NCBI RefSeq assembly: GCF_030412965.1
Contig: NZ_JAUHJQ010000001.1
Coordinates: forward strand, 1,080,060 to 1,144,059
DNA length: 64,000 bases
DNA from: Nocardioides oceani
GTDB taxonomy: Bacteria; Actinomycetota; Actinomycetes; Propionibacteriales; Nocardioidaceae
Direction: 5' to 3'
Position 1 is the stretch's first letter. Each line of letters starts with the position of its first letter. This document shows, one piece after another, positions 18,629 through 27,476 of the stretch. The position numbers were made by a program, and so were the translations under genes. Below the pieces are notes generated by a model that had not been told where the DNA came from, did not search any database, and saw only the letters and a program-made list of their open reading frames with translations.

Positions 18629-19839
18629 CGACGCCCTCGTTCGACCTAGGCCCCGACCACCTCGAGCTGAAGAGCTGGGTCCACTCCTTCGCCGCCGACG
18701 TGATCCGCCCGGCCGCGGCCGAGTGGGACGAGCGCGAGGAGTTCCCCTGGCCCGTGCTGGAGGAGGCCGCGAAGATCGGCCTCTACTCCCTCGACTTCTT
18801 CGCCACCCAGAGCTTCGACGAGACCGGGCTCGGCATCCCGGTGACGATGGAGGAGCTCTTCTGGGGCGACGCCGGCATCGGCCTGGCGATCGTCGGCACC
18901 GCCCTCGCCGCCGCCGGGGTCAGCGCCAACGGCACGCCCGAGCAGGTCGGCGAGTGGGTGCCGCAGATGTTCGGCGAGCCCGGCGCCCTCAAGCTCGGCG
19001 CGTTCTGCTCCTCCGAGCCCGACGCCGGCAGCGACGTCGGCGCGATGCGCACCCGCGCGACGTACGACGAGGCGACCGACGAGTGGGTCATCAACGGCAC
19101 CAAGACCTGGGCGACGAACGGCGGCCTCGCCGACGTGCACGTCGTCACCGCCGTCGTCGACCCCGACCTGCGGACCCGCGGGCAGGCGTCGTTCGTCGTG
19201 CCGCCCGGCACGAAGGGGCTCAGCCAGGGGCAGAAGTTCCACAAGCACGGCATCCGCGCCTCGCACACCGCCGAGGTCGTCCTCGACCGGGTGCGCGTGC
19301 CGGGGCGCTGCCTTCTCGGCGGCAAGGAGAAGCTCGACGCCCGCCTCGCCCGCGCCCGCGAGGGCACCCGCGCCGGCGGCAACGCCAGCATGGCGACGTT
19401 CGAGCGCACCCGCCCCGCGGTCGGCGCGCAGGCCGTCGGCATCGCCCGCGCGGCGTACGAGGTCGCGCTGGACTACGCCCGCACGCGCGAGCAGTTCGGC
19501 CGCCCGATCGTGGAGAACCAGGCGATCGCCTTCGCGCTGGCCGACATGAAGACCGCCATCGACAGCGCCCGGCTCCTGGTGTGGCGCGCGGCGTGGATGG
19601 CCAGCCAGGGCAAGACGTTCGAGGCGGCCGAGGGCTCGATGTCCAAGCTCGTCGCCGGCGAGACCGCGGTGAAGGTGACCGGGCAGGCGATGCAGATCCT
19701 GGGCGGCAACGGCTTCACCCGGGAGTACCCGGTCGAGCGGATGGCCCGCGACGCGAAGATCTACACGATCTTCGAGGGCACCTCGGAGATCCAGCGGCTC
19801 GTCATCGCCCGCGCGATCTCGGGCAACCAGATCCGCTAG
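18625..19839 (+). CDS. Acyl-CoA dehydrogenase family protein
   Basis: A 404-residue FAD enzyme. Family motifs include LGAFCSSEPDAGSDVGAM, WVINGTKTWATNGG and the C-terminal IFEGTSEIQRLVIARAISGNQIR, with the arrangement of the usual alpha-beta-alpha acyl-CoA dehydrogenase fold. It would oxidise a fatty or branched acyl-CoA and pass electrons to ETF. GTG 18,625 overlaps the previous stop (GTGA). It is the last gene of the left, chromosome-like block; the next 0.7 kb has no gene. Confidence 0.88.
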   Translation: MTTPSFDLGPDHLELKSWVHSFAADVIRPAAAEWDEREEFPWPVLEEAAKIGLYSLDFFATQSFDETGLGIPVTMEELFWGDAGIGLAIVGTALAAAGVSANGTPEQVGEWVPQMFGEPGALKLGAFCSSEPDAGSDVGAMRTRATYDEATDEWVINGTKTWATNGGLADVHVVTAVVDPDLRTRGQASFVVPPGTKGLSQGQKFHKHGIRASHTAEVVLDRVRVPGRCLLGGKEKLDARLARAREGTRAGGNASMATFERTRPAVGAQAVGIARAAYEVALDYARTREQFGRPIVENQAIAFALADMKTAIDSARLLVWRAAWMASQGKTFEAAEGSMSKLVAGETAVKVTGQAMQILGGNGFTREYPVERMARDAKIYTIFEGTSEIQRLVIARAISGNQIR

Positions 19840-20548
19840 GCGGCTGACGCCATAGTCCCAGGTCAGCGGCACTTTGGCGGTCGCTGCACGCCGCACGCGC
19901 ACACCTTCGGACGCTCGCCGGTCGGCACCGTCGTTCGCAACCAGCAGCAACCGCACGCACGGAGTTCTGTGTCAGTGCTGTGTCAGACGTCCGGGCGGAC
20001 CTACCTGTTTCAACACCACCGCCCGGCACGTCCCCTGGGGGGCTCGGCCGTTGACGGACGAGCGCAACAGCCGCGCCAGATCAAGGGCACCCCGCCGGCG
20101 ACGTCGATCAGGGATCCGACGGTGTCGTGACCGTGGCTGTTCCGCTCCTCGATAGAGCCAACGAGAGCTGGATGAAGGTGCTTGAGCCTGAGCTCAAGCG
20201 TTGCCGCGGGACCACCCCTGCTGACCCCGGCGCCGGTGTCCCACTCGACGGGCGAGCCCACAACGGCCTCGATTCTGCTTCGCCACTTCCGGCGGACTTG
20301 AGGGGAGGACGTCACCTGCGGCATAGCCGCGGCAGCATGGAACGAGCTGGCTCTCGTGTCACACCCGGTAGAAATGCCCCAAGCGGCTCATTGCGACGAC
20401 GGGAAGCCTCAATCGTTCGCCACCGCATGCAAGGTGGTCGCACAACATGGACATGGCCGGGGCGTGGCTTAGGGCTTCCCCGCGTGACAGCGAAAGTTGG
20501 CCGCACATCGTCTGTGACTCGACGCGCACGGTTGGATCTCAAAGCTTC
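19840..20548. other. Gene-free stretch between chromosome block and IS30
   Basis: About 0.7 kb with no supportable gene. Short open frames exist on both strands but have no recognisable domain, poor starts and composition unlike their neighbours. The base composition is visibly less GC-rich than the flanking acyl-CoA dehydrogenase gene. A tandem cagtgctgtgtcag-like sequence (around 19,971-19,987) is the only small structure I noticed. It may be decayed mobile or integration-site DNA marking the left edge of the catabolic cluster, which is inference. Confidence 0.5.
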
Positions 20549-20576
20549 GGCGGTGTCCGACGGTCTAAGCAACACC
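20549..20576 (+). repeat. IS30 terminal inverted repeat, left
   Basis: 28-bp end of the element, ggcggtgtccgacggtctaa then gcaacacc. It contains the last codons and the stop of the transposase gene, so the gene runs right into the repeat. Confidence 0.85.
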
Positions 20577-21749
20577 AGGTGTCTTGAAGGGTTCGGACAG
20601 TAGCTGGTTGAGGGCTTGTGCCGGGGTCTTCCAGCCCAGGGTCTCGCGGGGTCTGGTGTTGAGTCGTCGGGCGGCTTCGGTGAGGTCGGCTGGGCTGTAC
20701 TGGCGCAGGCTCACGCCCTTGGGGAAGTACTGGCGCAGCAGCCCGTTGGCGTTCTCGTTCGAGCCGCGTTGCCACGGTGATCGCGGGTCGGCGAAGTAGA
20801 TCGCCATGTCAGTGGCCATGGTGATCTCGCGGTGCATCGCCATCTCCTTGCCGTTGTCCCAGGTCAGTGACCGCTTCAGCTCGGCGGGGAGGCTGTTGAG
20901 GGTGGGGATGACGGCGTCGTGGAACTCGCTGGCGGTGTGCCGCCCGGGCAGGTGGATCAGCAACACGAACCGGGTCGAGCGCTCCACCAGGGTCCCGATC
21001 GCCGACCCGTTCTCGCGGCCCATGATCAGGTCGCCTTCCCAGTGCCCAGGCACTGCGCGGTCGGCAGCCTCGGCGGGGCGCTGGCTGATCGAGATCGTTC
21101 CGACCAGGCGCCCGCGCCGCTCTTGCGGCCGGTTCTGGGGCTTGCGTTGGGTCCGGCCGCGGCGCAGGTGCGCGGCCAGGTCCCGCTTCAACGCGCCGCG
21201 GGACTGGATGTAGATCGACTGGTAGACCGTCTCCGCGCACACCCGCCGGTCGGGGTCCTCGGGGTGCTCCACGGCCAGCACGTTAGCGATCTGACGCGGT
21301 GACCAGTCCTCATCGAGCTTGGCCACCACGAAGTCGCGCAACGGCCCGGGCTGGGCCAACTTCGCAACCTTCGGTCGCCGCGCCCGGACCTCCGTGCGCT
21401 GATGGGCTCCCAGCGGCCGATAACCACCGGACTTGGTGGTGTTGCGCGCCAGCTCCCGAGAGATCACGCTCGGATCCCGTCCCAGGGCCCGGGCAATCTC
21501 GCGCACACCAGTCCGGGCAGCATGCAGCAACCCGATCGACTCGCGATCCTCCAACGTCAACGCTCGACGCGTACGCAGCCCAGGCTTGGGCAAGGTCGGC
21601 TTCACCCCGCCAGCGTTGCGGAACCACATGTTCCCCGCGTCCTTCGACGCCCCCAACCCGATCGCAGCCTGCGCCGGCGACATCCCCGCCCGCACCAACG
21701 ACCAGAATTCCCCACGGACCTCCCGCGGCACCAACACCCCGTGCGGCAT
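20565..21749 (-). CDS. IS30 family transposase
   Basis: A 394-residue protein with an N-terminal helix-turn-helix region (REVRGEFWSLVRAGMSPAQAA, and a second HTH in LTLEDRESIGLLHAARTGVREIARALGRDPSVISREL, shown in part). The C-terminal DDE catalytic core shows GHWEGDLIMGREN (first Asp), TWDNGKEMA (second Asp) and WQRGSNENANGLLRQYFPKG (Glu and the IS30 signature). All three acidic residues are present, so the enzyme could be active. I prefer ATG 21,749 because GAGGGG lies 8 bp upstream; a GTG at 21,758 would overlap that site. Confidence 0.93.
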   Translation of the reverse strand: MPHGVLVPREVRGEFWSLVRAGMSPAQAAIGLGASKDAGNMWFRNAGGVKPTLPKPGLRTRRALTLEDRESIGLLHAARTGVREIARALGRDPSVISRELARNTTKSGGYRPLGAHQRTEVRARRPKVAKLAQPGPLRDFVVAKLDEDWSPRQIANVLAVEHPEDPDRRVCAETVYQSIYIQSRGALKRDLAAHLRRGRTQRKPQNRPQERRGRLVGTISISQRPAEAADRAVPGHWEGDLIMGRENGSAIGTLVERSTRFVLLIHLPGRHTASEFHDAVIPTLNSLPAELKRSLTWDNGKEMAMHREITMATDMAIYFADPRSPWQRGSNENANGLLRQYFPKGVSLRQYSPADLTEAARRLNTRPRETLGWKTPAQALNQLLSEPFKTPGVA

Positions 21750-21770
21750 CCCAACCACCCCTCACATCGG

Positions 21771-21798
21771 GGTGTTGCTACGACCCGTGGACACCGCC
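21771..21798 (-). repeat. IS30 terminal inverted repeat, right
   Basis: 28-bp end of the element, read on the minus strand as ggcggtgtccacgggtcgta then gcaacacc. It differs from the left end at 5 internal positions and lies about 20 bp upstream of the transposase start. Confidence 0.85.
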
Positions 21799-21801
21799 TT
21801 C

Positions 21802-22692
21802 TCAAGCCGCTGAAACTCCGTACCGCTCGCAGGTGAACACGCTGAGACGCTGAGCGATCTCGTCCAGGGTGGGCGCCGCCGCGTGCCGGGAATCCCAGAC
21901 CGAGACGAGCCGGATACTGAGCAGACCCTGGCCCGGCACCTCCACCGGCAGCGGCACAAGGCCGTACCGCGGGTCGTCGGAGACCACCGCGACGCCACGG
22001 CCCGCTGCTGCAAGGGCTTGGGCGACCGTGCCATTGGCCGCCTCGACGAGGATGCCCCACGCGGCGCCCGCGCCGGTCAGCGCATCCTCAAGCGCCATGC
22101 GTGCGGTGAAGGCAGCGGGAAGTGCGACGAGCGGTTCGCCCGCAAGCTCCATAAGGGTTATCCGCGATCGTGACGCCCACCGGTGGTCGGGCGGCACATA
22201 GGCCCACACGGGCAGGACCGCCAAGGGCCGCGATCGGTACGGCGGGCCGGGCCGCGCGGTGCCGATGGCGAGGTCGGCGCCGCGCGCGAGCACCTCCACG
22301 CTGGAGATCCCGTCGGCGCCGAGCACGTCGGTGGTGGGGTCCTCCTCGGCGAGGGTGGCGACGAAGGGGGCGACGACATCGGTCAGCGTCACGGTCGGTG
22401 CGCCGACGGTCAGCCGCTCGAGGCGCCCCTCGGCGTGGAAGGTCGCTGCGACCCGAAACGACTCGACCTGGCCGAGCAGGTCGCGCGCCAGCGGGACCAG
22501 GGCTCGGCCCGCGCTGGTGAGGGAGAGCCGGCCAGCGGAGCGCTCGAACAGGTCGACGCCGAGTTCCAACTCGAACTGGCGCAACTGGCGCGACAGGCCG
22601 GGCTGAGTCACATGAAGCCGCTCAGCCGCGCGGCTGACCGTGCCGTGCTCGGCGACCGCCACGAAGTAACGCACGTGCCGCAGCTCCACCAT
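21802..22692 (-). CDS. LysR family transcriptional regulator
   Basis: A 296-residue regulator. The N-terminal winged HTH is clear (MVELRHVRYFVAVAEHGTVS, then AAERLHVTQPGLSRQLRQFE), followed by a typical LysR substrate-binding domain (TVGAPTVTLTDVVAPFVATL onwards). It is divergent from gabT with 94 bp between starts, the standard arrangement for LysR control of the neighbouring gene, so it probably responds to an amino acid or semialdehyde of the side-chain branch. Its stop codon lies only a few bases from the IS30 end and the reading frame is intact. Confidence 0.9.
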   Translation of the reverse strand: MVELRHVRYFVAVAEHGTVSRAAERLHVTQPGLSRQLRQFELELGVDLFERSAGRLSLTSAGRALVPLARDLLGQVESFRVAATFHAEGRLERLTVGAPTVTLTDVVAPFVATLAEEDPTTDVLGADGISSVEVLARGADLAIGTARPGPPYRSRPLAVLPVWAYVPPDHRWASRSRITLMELAGEPLVALPAAFTARMALEDALTGAGAAWGILVEAANGTVAQALAAAGRGVAVVSDDPRYGLVPLPVEVPGQGLLSIRLVSVWDSRHAAAPTLDEIAQRLSVFTCERYGVSAA

Positions 22693-22786
22693 GCCTCCCA
22701 GGCATCGACGCAAGAAGGAACAAGTATTGGACAGCATAGTTCGGCGCGCGGACGCTTGACGCACACGACTTCGAGAGGGATCCGCC

Positions 22787-24136
22787 ATGACCGACCAGCC
22801 GACCACCGTCGCCGGCGTCCTGCAGCACCGCGCGCTCGTCACCGAGCTGCCCGGCCCGCGCTCGCGCGCCCTGATGGAGCGCAAGACCGCGGCCGTCGCC
22901 TCGGGCGTCGGCACGACGATGCCCGTCTTCGCCGCGAAGGCCGGCGGGGGCGTGGTCGTCGACGTCGACGGCAACCACCTGATCGACCTCGGTTCCGGCA
23001 TCGCCGTGACCACGGTCGGGAACAGCGCGCCGCGTGTGGTCGAGGCCGTCCAGGCGCAGGTCGCCGCGTTCACCCACACCTGCTTCATGGTCACGCCGTA
23101 CGACGGGTACGTCGCGGTCGCCGAGGCGCTCAACAGGCTCACCCCCGGCGACCACGACAAGCGGACCGCCCTGTTCAACTCCGGTGCCGAGGCGGTCGAG
23201 AACGCGGTCAAGATCGCACGGGTCGCCACGGGCAAGGACGCCGTCGTGGTCTTCGACCACGCCTACCACGGCCGCACCAACCTCACGATGGCCATGACGG
23301 CGAAGAACATGCCCTACAAGCACGGCTTCGGCCCGTTCGCCCCCGAGGTCTACCGGGCGCCGCTGTCCTACCCGTTCCGCGACGACAAGACCGTCGGCGG
23401 CCAGGCCGCCGCCGCTCGGGCGCTGGACCTGGTCGAGAAGCAGGTCGGCGCCGAGAACCTCGCCGCGATGGTCATCGAGCCGATCCAGGGCGAGGGCGGC
23501 TTCATCGAGCCCGCCCCGGGCTTCCTGCCGGCGCTGGCGGCCTGGTGCCGCGAGAACGGCGTCGTCTTCGTCGCCGACGAGGTGCAGACCGGCTTCGCCC
23601 GCACCGGCGACCTGTTCGCCTGCCACCACGAGGGCGTCGTCCCCGACCTCATCGTGACGGCCAAGGGCATCGCCGGCGGCCTGCCGCTCGCCGCTGTCAC
23701 CGGCCGCGCCGACCTGATGGACGCCGTCCACGCCGGCGGCCTCGGTGGCACCTACGGCGGCAACCCGCTCGCCTGCGCGGCCGCCCTCGCAGCGCTCGAG
23801 ACGATCGAGGCCGACGGCCTGGTGGACCGCGCGCGCCAGGTCGAGCGGCTGATGAAGGACCGGCTGCACCGACTCGCTGCCGACGACGCCCGGATCGGCG
23901 AGGTCCGTGGGCGCGGCGCGATGATCGCCGTCGAGCTGGTCGAGCCCGGCACCACCACCCCCGACGCGGCACTGACCAAGGAGGTCGCCGCCGCCGCTCA
24001 CCGCGCCGGCGTCATCGTGCTCACCTGCGGCACCCACGGCAACGTGCTCCGCTTCCTGCCCCCGCTGACCATCACCGACGACCTGCTCCATGAGGCGCTC
24101 GATGTCCTTGCCGATGTCTTGGGCGCCACTCGGTGA
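22787..24136 (+). CDS. gabT: 4-aminobutyrate aminotransferase (class III, PLP)
   Basis: A 449-residue class III aminotransferase. The PLP-binding Lys is residue 293 in IVTAKGIAGGLPLAAV, with VVFVADEVQTGFARTG upstream and the Gly-rich NSGAEAVENAVKIAR near residue 135. The family transfers the amino group of 4-aminobutyrate to 2-oxoglutarate, giving succinic semialdehyde, which the next gene product would oxidise. GABA or 4-methylaminobutyrate derivatives arise from the nicotine side chain. Third codon positions are almost all G or C, unlike the less GC-rich sad and mao genes next to it, so this gene may be host-derived. Confidence 0.85.
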   Translation: MTDQPTTVAGVLQHRALVTELPGPRSRALMERKTAAVASGVGTTMPVFAAKAGGGVVVDVDGNHLIDLGSGIAVTTVGNSAPRVVEAVQAQVAAFTHTCFMVTPYDGYVAVAEALNRLTPGDHDKRTALFNSGAEAVENAVKIARVATGKDAVVVFDHAYHGRTNLTMAMTAKNMPYKHGFGPFAPEVYRAPLSYPFRDDKTVGGQAAAARALDLVEKQVGAENLAAMVIEPIQGEGGFIEPAPGFLPALAAWCRENGVVFVADEVQTGFARTGDLFACHHEGVVPDLIVTAKGIAGGLPLAAVTGRADLMDAVHAGGLGGTYGGNPLACAAALAALETIEADGLVDRARQVERLMKDRLHRLAADDARIGEVRGRGAMIAVELVEPGTTTPDAALTKEVAAAAHRAGVIVLTCGTHGNVLRFLPPLTITDDLLHEALDVLADVLGATR

Positions 24137-24255
24137 GCGCCCCCTGACAGGAATTGCCGGCGGAACCGCGCCAACGACCCGTCCCAACACACTGCCATCG
24201 CCTGCGGTGCCGTACGCCGTATTGCTTCTGAAAGCGCCCAGAGAGAGCCCTCCCC

Positions 24256-25656
24256 GTGACCGACATCCCCACTCACGCCCGAACTTTCGACGTGGAAGAC
24301 CCCGCCACCCTCGAGGTGGTTGATCGCGTTCGCGACCACGACGTGACCGACGCTCGTGCAGCAGTCGATGCCGCCGACGCCGCCCTGAGGGCATGGTCCG
24401 CGACCCCGCCGCGGACCCGGTCCGAGGTCCTGCGCCGCGCTCACGAGTTGATGCTTCGCGACCGTGACCGGTTGGCAGCCCTGATAGCTGCCGAGAACGG
24501 CAAGTCACTAGTCGACGCCGCGGGCGAGGTCACCTACGCCGCGGAGTTCTTCCGCTGGTTCTCTGAGGAAGGCGTGCGACCCGGTGGAGATTACGGCGAG
24601 GCCCCAGCGGGCGGTGCTCGCACGCTCGTTCGGCACGTGCCGGTCGGCGTCGCCGCGTTGATCACGCCCTGGAACTTCCCGGCAGCGATGGCGACCCGCA
24701 AGATCGGTCCGGCCCTTGCGGCCGGCTGCACCGTCGTGTTGAAGCCGGCCGCTGAGACGCCACTGACGGCGCTCGCGGTCGCGGACCTGCTAACCGAGGC
24801 GGGCCTGCCGGACGGTGTCGTGAACATCGTTCCGACGACCGATGCCGCCGGTGTCGTTGGCGCCTGGCTGGCTGACGACCGCGTTCGCAAGGTTTCGTTC
24901 ACCGGCTCGACCGGCGTCGGGCGGGTTCTGCTGCACCAGGCGGCCGACCGAGTGCTCAACTCCTCTATGGAGCTGGGCGGGAACGCGCCGTTCGTTGTCA
25001 CCGACGACGCAGACATCGACGCCGCCGTGGCTGGTGCGATGACTGCGAAGTTCCGGAACGGTGGCCAGGCGTGCACGGCTGCCAACCGGTTCTACGTCCA
25101 CAGCGACATCGCATTCGACTTCACCGCGCGGCTGGTTGCCGAGGTTGAGAAGCTCACCGTCGGACGAGCCGCCGACGGCTGCGCCATCGGGCCCCTCATC
25201 AGCGCCGCCGCCGTGACCCGGGTGGAGCGAGCAGTTGCAGGCGCCGTCCGCGAGGGCGCTCGAGTCGCTGGGCGCGCCGAATTGCCCGACGCACCCGGCC
25301 ACTTCGTCGCCCCGACCGTGCTCGCCGATGTTCCAGCGAACGCTGAGATCCTGCGCGAGGAGATCTTCGGCCCCGTCCTTCCGATCGTCACCTGGACCGA
25401 CGAGGACGACCTCCTTCGCCTGGTCAACGACACCGAGTACGGCCTCGCGGCTTACGTGTTCGCCGGCGACCTCGGTCGCGCGCTCCGTTTCGCCGAGCGC
25501 GTGGAGGCCGGCATGGTGGGTGTCAACCGCGGCCTCGTCTCGGACCCGTCTGCGCCCTTTGGTGGGTTCAAGCAGAGCGGGCTCGGCCGCGAGGGGGCGC
25601 GAGAGGGACTCCGGGAGTTCCAGGAGACGCAGTACCTCAGCGTTGATTGGAGCTGA
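24256..25656 (+). CDS. sad: Succinate-semialdehyde dehydrogenase
   Basis: A 466-residue aldehyde dehydrogenase with all catalytic residues: Asn140 in ITPWNFP, Glu239 in SMELGGN and Cys273 in GGQACTAANRFY. The best substrate match is succinic semialdehyde (GabD-like), and the C-terminal GGFKQSGLGREGAREGLREF is typical of that group. In pAO1, sad works with the methylaminobutyrate oxidase mao, and here mao is the next, convergent gene. The product succinate enters the citrate cycle. The GTG start has GAGAGAG about 10 bp upstream. Confidence 0.88.
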   Translation: MTDIPTHARTFDVEDPATLEVVDRVRDHDVTDARAAVDAADAALRAWSATPPRTRSEVLRRAHELMLRDRDRLAALIAAENGKSLVDAAGEVTYAAEFFRWFSEEGVRPGGDYGEAPAGGARTLVRHVPVGVAALITPWNFPAAMATRKIGPALAAGCTVVLKPAAETPLTALAVADLLTEAGLPDGVVNIVPTTDAAGVVGAWLADDRVRKVSFTGSTGVGRVLLHQAADRVLNSSMELGGNAPFVVTDDADIDAAVAGAMTAKFRNGGQACTAANRFYVHSDIAFDFTARLVAEVEKLTVGRAADGCAIGPLISAAAVTRVERAVAGAVREGARVAGRAELPDAPGHFVAPTVLADVPANAEILREEIFGPVLPIVTWTDEDDLLRLVNDTEYGLAAYVFAGDLGRALRFAERVEAGMVGVNRGLVSDPSAPFGGFKQSGLGREGAREGLREFQETQYLSVDWS

Positions 25657-25858
25657 ACGTCCTGTGCCGGTGGGCGGCGGTCGGCGGCTCACCGGTACGG
25701 CGAGTGGCGCCTCCTTGGACACCATCCGGTTCTCGCGGAGCGGGCCAACCGCCTCGCCGGCTGCCGTTCTCGGTGGGCGTGTCGCTGTATGTCCACCCGC
25801 CGCGCGCAGCGCGAAGACGCGCTACGGACGCCAACAACGCCCTTGCGGGCGGAACCCC

Positions 25859-27163
25859 TCAGCGAAGGCAGGCTAGGGGCCTCGTACGTGCCAACAGCGC
25901 GTCCGCAGCTCGATGGCCACTTCGCAGCGCCCCCTCCATCAGGCCGGTGAAATCGGGGTCGATGTACTCGCCCGCGAACGTCAACGCCCCAGCACCGCCC
26001 TCAAGTGCACGCTGGTCAGCGGCGGTCAGGTCCGCGGAGTGAGCGGCATAGGCCCCAAGCGCGAACGGGTCATCGGACCAAGTAGTCAGCACGGCGTCGC
26101 CGTCCACGTCCGTCCTCTCTCCCATACTGGTCCGCATCGACCGAGAGTCAGCGAACGTCAGGTCAGGGCGGATGGACCGCGCCGCGTCGACCCACTGCCG
26201 GGGCCCCCGGGCGATCTCGAGTCCCGCCAGGGCTGGCGTGGAACCGGCGAAACCGGTCATGACCGGAGCGACCGTCCCAGCGTCATCCACGGCCGTCCAG
26301 GTCCAGAACCGGCCCGGTACTGACATGACCGCACTGGTCGCAACAGGCGAGGCGAGCGGAACGTGAAGCTTCGCGGCGTGCCCCTGCGTGAGCCGGCTCA
26401 TTGCGGCCCTGCGATCTGGGTTCAACGGCACATCGACCGCTCCGTGCAGGAGAACGCCGAGCGGGAGCGCGACCACCACTCCATCAAAGTGAGCCTCGCC
26501 GGTCGCCGTGCGAACTCGGAACCCGTCCTCGCGCTCCTCGACTGCGGTGACGACCTCGCCGAGCCGGATCGCTGCGCCTAGACGCCGACCAAGCTCCGTT
26601 GCGAGGCGCTGGTTGCCGCCGGCCAGGCGGTGGCTCGGCAGCGGCGCAAAAGAAGCGATCTGATCCAGCGCTCGTGCGGACACCTCCACGGCAGGTGCCG
26701 CGCTGGAGATCTCGATTCGCGCGCGTAGCGCCTGATCAACCTCCTCCGGGAACCCAAGGCTTGACAGCACCTCGTCGACGGATGCGGCCCTACCGAGGTC
26801 GCGCGCGAACTCAGCCGCCCTCTGTCCGGCGTGAGCCAGTGCCTCAGTGGTGATGGACGGGGTCTCGGCAAGCGATCGCACGTAGTAGCTCATCCCGGTA
26901 TCTACCAGTGCGAGCCCGAACCGCTCACCAAGCGCGCGGAACGCCTGGTAGCCGTTGAGGACGAACTCTGCGCCGCGCTCGATCGTGCACACGCGGTCCT
27001 GCACCTCGACTTGCTCGGACCAGACGCGGCCGCCGATGCGCTTCCGCGCCTCGAGAACCGTGACCTCGACGCCAGCATCGGCGAGCCTGGTCGCGGCAGC
27101 GAGACCGGCGAACCCAGCTCCGAGCACCGCAACCTTCGGAGCCACTCCTGCGCTGATTGACAT
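25859..27163 (-). CDS. mao: Flavin amine oxidase, probable 4-methylaminobutyrate oxidase (methylamine-forming)
   Basis: A 434-residue flavoprotein of the monoamine oxidase family. The Rossmann motif is VAVLGAGFAGLAAATRLADAG, followed by GGRVWSEQ, and the C-terminal FAD motif is LTFAGEYIDPDFTGLMEGAL. In pAO1 an enzyme of this family (MAO) oxidises 4-methylaminobutyrate to succinic semialdehyde and methylamine, and it is encoded with sad, as here. The sequence differs clearly from the 6-hydroxynicotine oxidase next door, so I assign it to the side-chain branch. A putrescine- or polyamine-type oxidase is the alternative. Confidence 0.7.
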   Translation of the reverse strand: MSISAGVAPKVAVLGAGFAGLAAATRLADAGVEVTVLEARKRIGGRVWSEQVEVQDRVCTIERGAEFVLNGYQAFRALGERFGLALVDTGMSYYVRSLAETPSITTEALAHAGQRAAEFARDLGRAASVDEVLSSLGFPEEVDQALRARIEISSAAPAVEVSARALDQIASFAPLPSHRLAGGNQRLATELGRRLGAAIRLGEVVTAVEEREDGFRVRTATGEAHFDGVVVALPLGVLLHGAVDVPLNPDRRAAMSRLTQGHAAKLHVPLASPVATSAVMSVPGRFWTWTAVDDAGTVAPVMTGFAGSTPALAGLEIARGPRQWVDAARSIRPDLTFADSRSMRTSMGERTDVDGDAVLTTWSDDPFALGAYAAHSADLTAADQRALEGGAGALTFAGEYIDPDFTGLMEGALRSGHRAADALLARTRPLACLR

Positions 27164-27476
27164 CCTGCTACCTCTGTTCTCGAGCTTGTCCGCGGTGCGT
27201 GGGTCTGCTTTGACAGCAGCCGAGCCGAGCGTAGGAGTCGAGCGGCTCCATGGGCACCGTGCGCAGAATCAGGGAACTAGCCGGTAGTAGTCCGTCAGTA
27301 CGACGGGTGCTCGCGTGCTCCGCGGAAGTCAGGCGCTCGTCTGCGCGAGCTACGCATGAAGAGCGGGCCTTGTCAGGATGGTGATAGGAATCACCGGCAA
27401 TTCGTCCAAACCGGGCAACGGCAGTGAACTGTCGTCCTCGCCAAGATGTCCTCCATCCGAACGAGAGGACCTGCAA
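27164..27476. promoter_or_regulatory. Divergent promoter region between mao and 6-HLNO gene
   Basis: 313 bp between two divergent flavin oxidase genes, with no gene of its own. A TTGACA at 27,210-27,215 is followed after 16 bases by taggag, a weak sigma70-like pair pointing towards the 6-HLNO gene. GAGAGGAC just before GTG 27,477 is a good ribosome binding site for that gene. Regulators of both branches probably act here, but no clear operator dyad was found. Confidence 0.4.

Larger units (their letters stand above)
20549..21798 (-). mobile_element. IS30-family insertion sequence, complete (1,250 bp)
   Basis: Terminal inverted repeats lie at 20,549-20,576 and 21,771-21,798. Both begin ggcggtgtcc from the outside and end agcaacacc, matching at 23 of 28 positions. 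The 3 bases outside each end are TTC (20,546-20,548 and 21,799-21,801), consistent with the 2-3 bp target duplication made by IS30 elements. One intact transposase fills the element on the minus strand. The right end lies immediately after the stop codon of the LysR gene, so insertion did not break that gene. The intact target duplication suggests a simple, fairly recent insertion. Confidence 0.9.

Noticed and set aside
20010..20324. Minus-strand 104-codon frame in the gap before IS30
   Set aside because: No domain, no good start and composition unlike nearby genes. It might be a decayed gene but cannot be supported.
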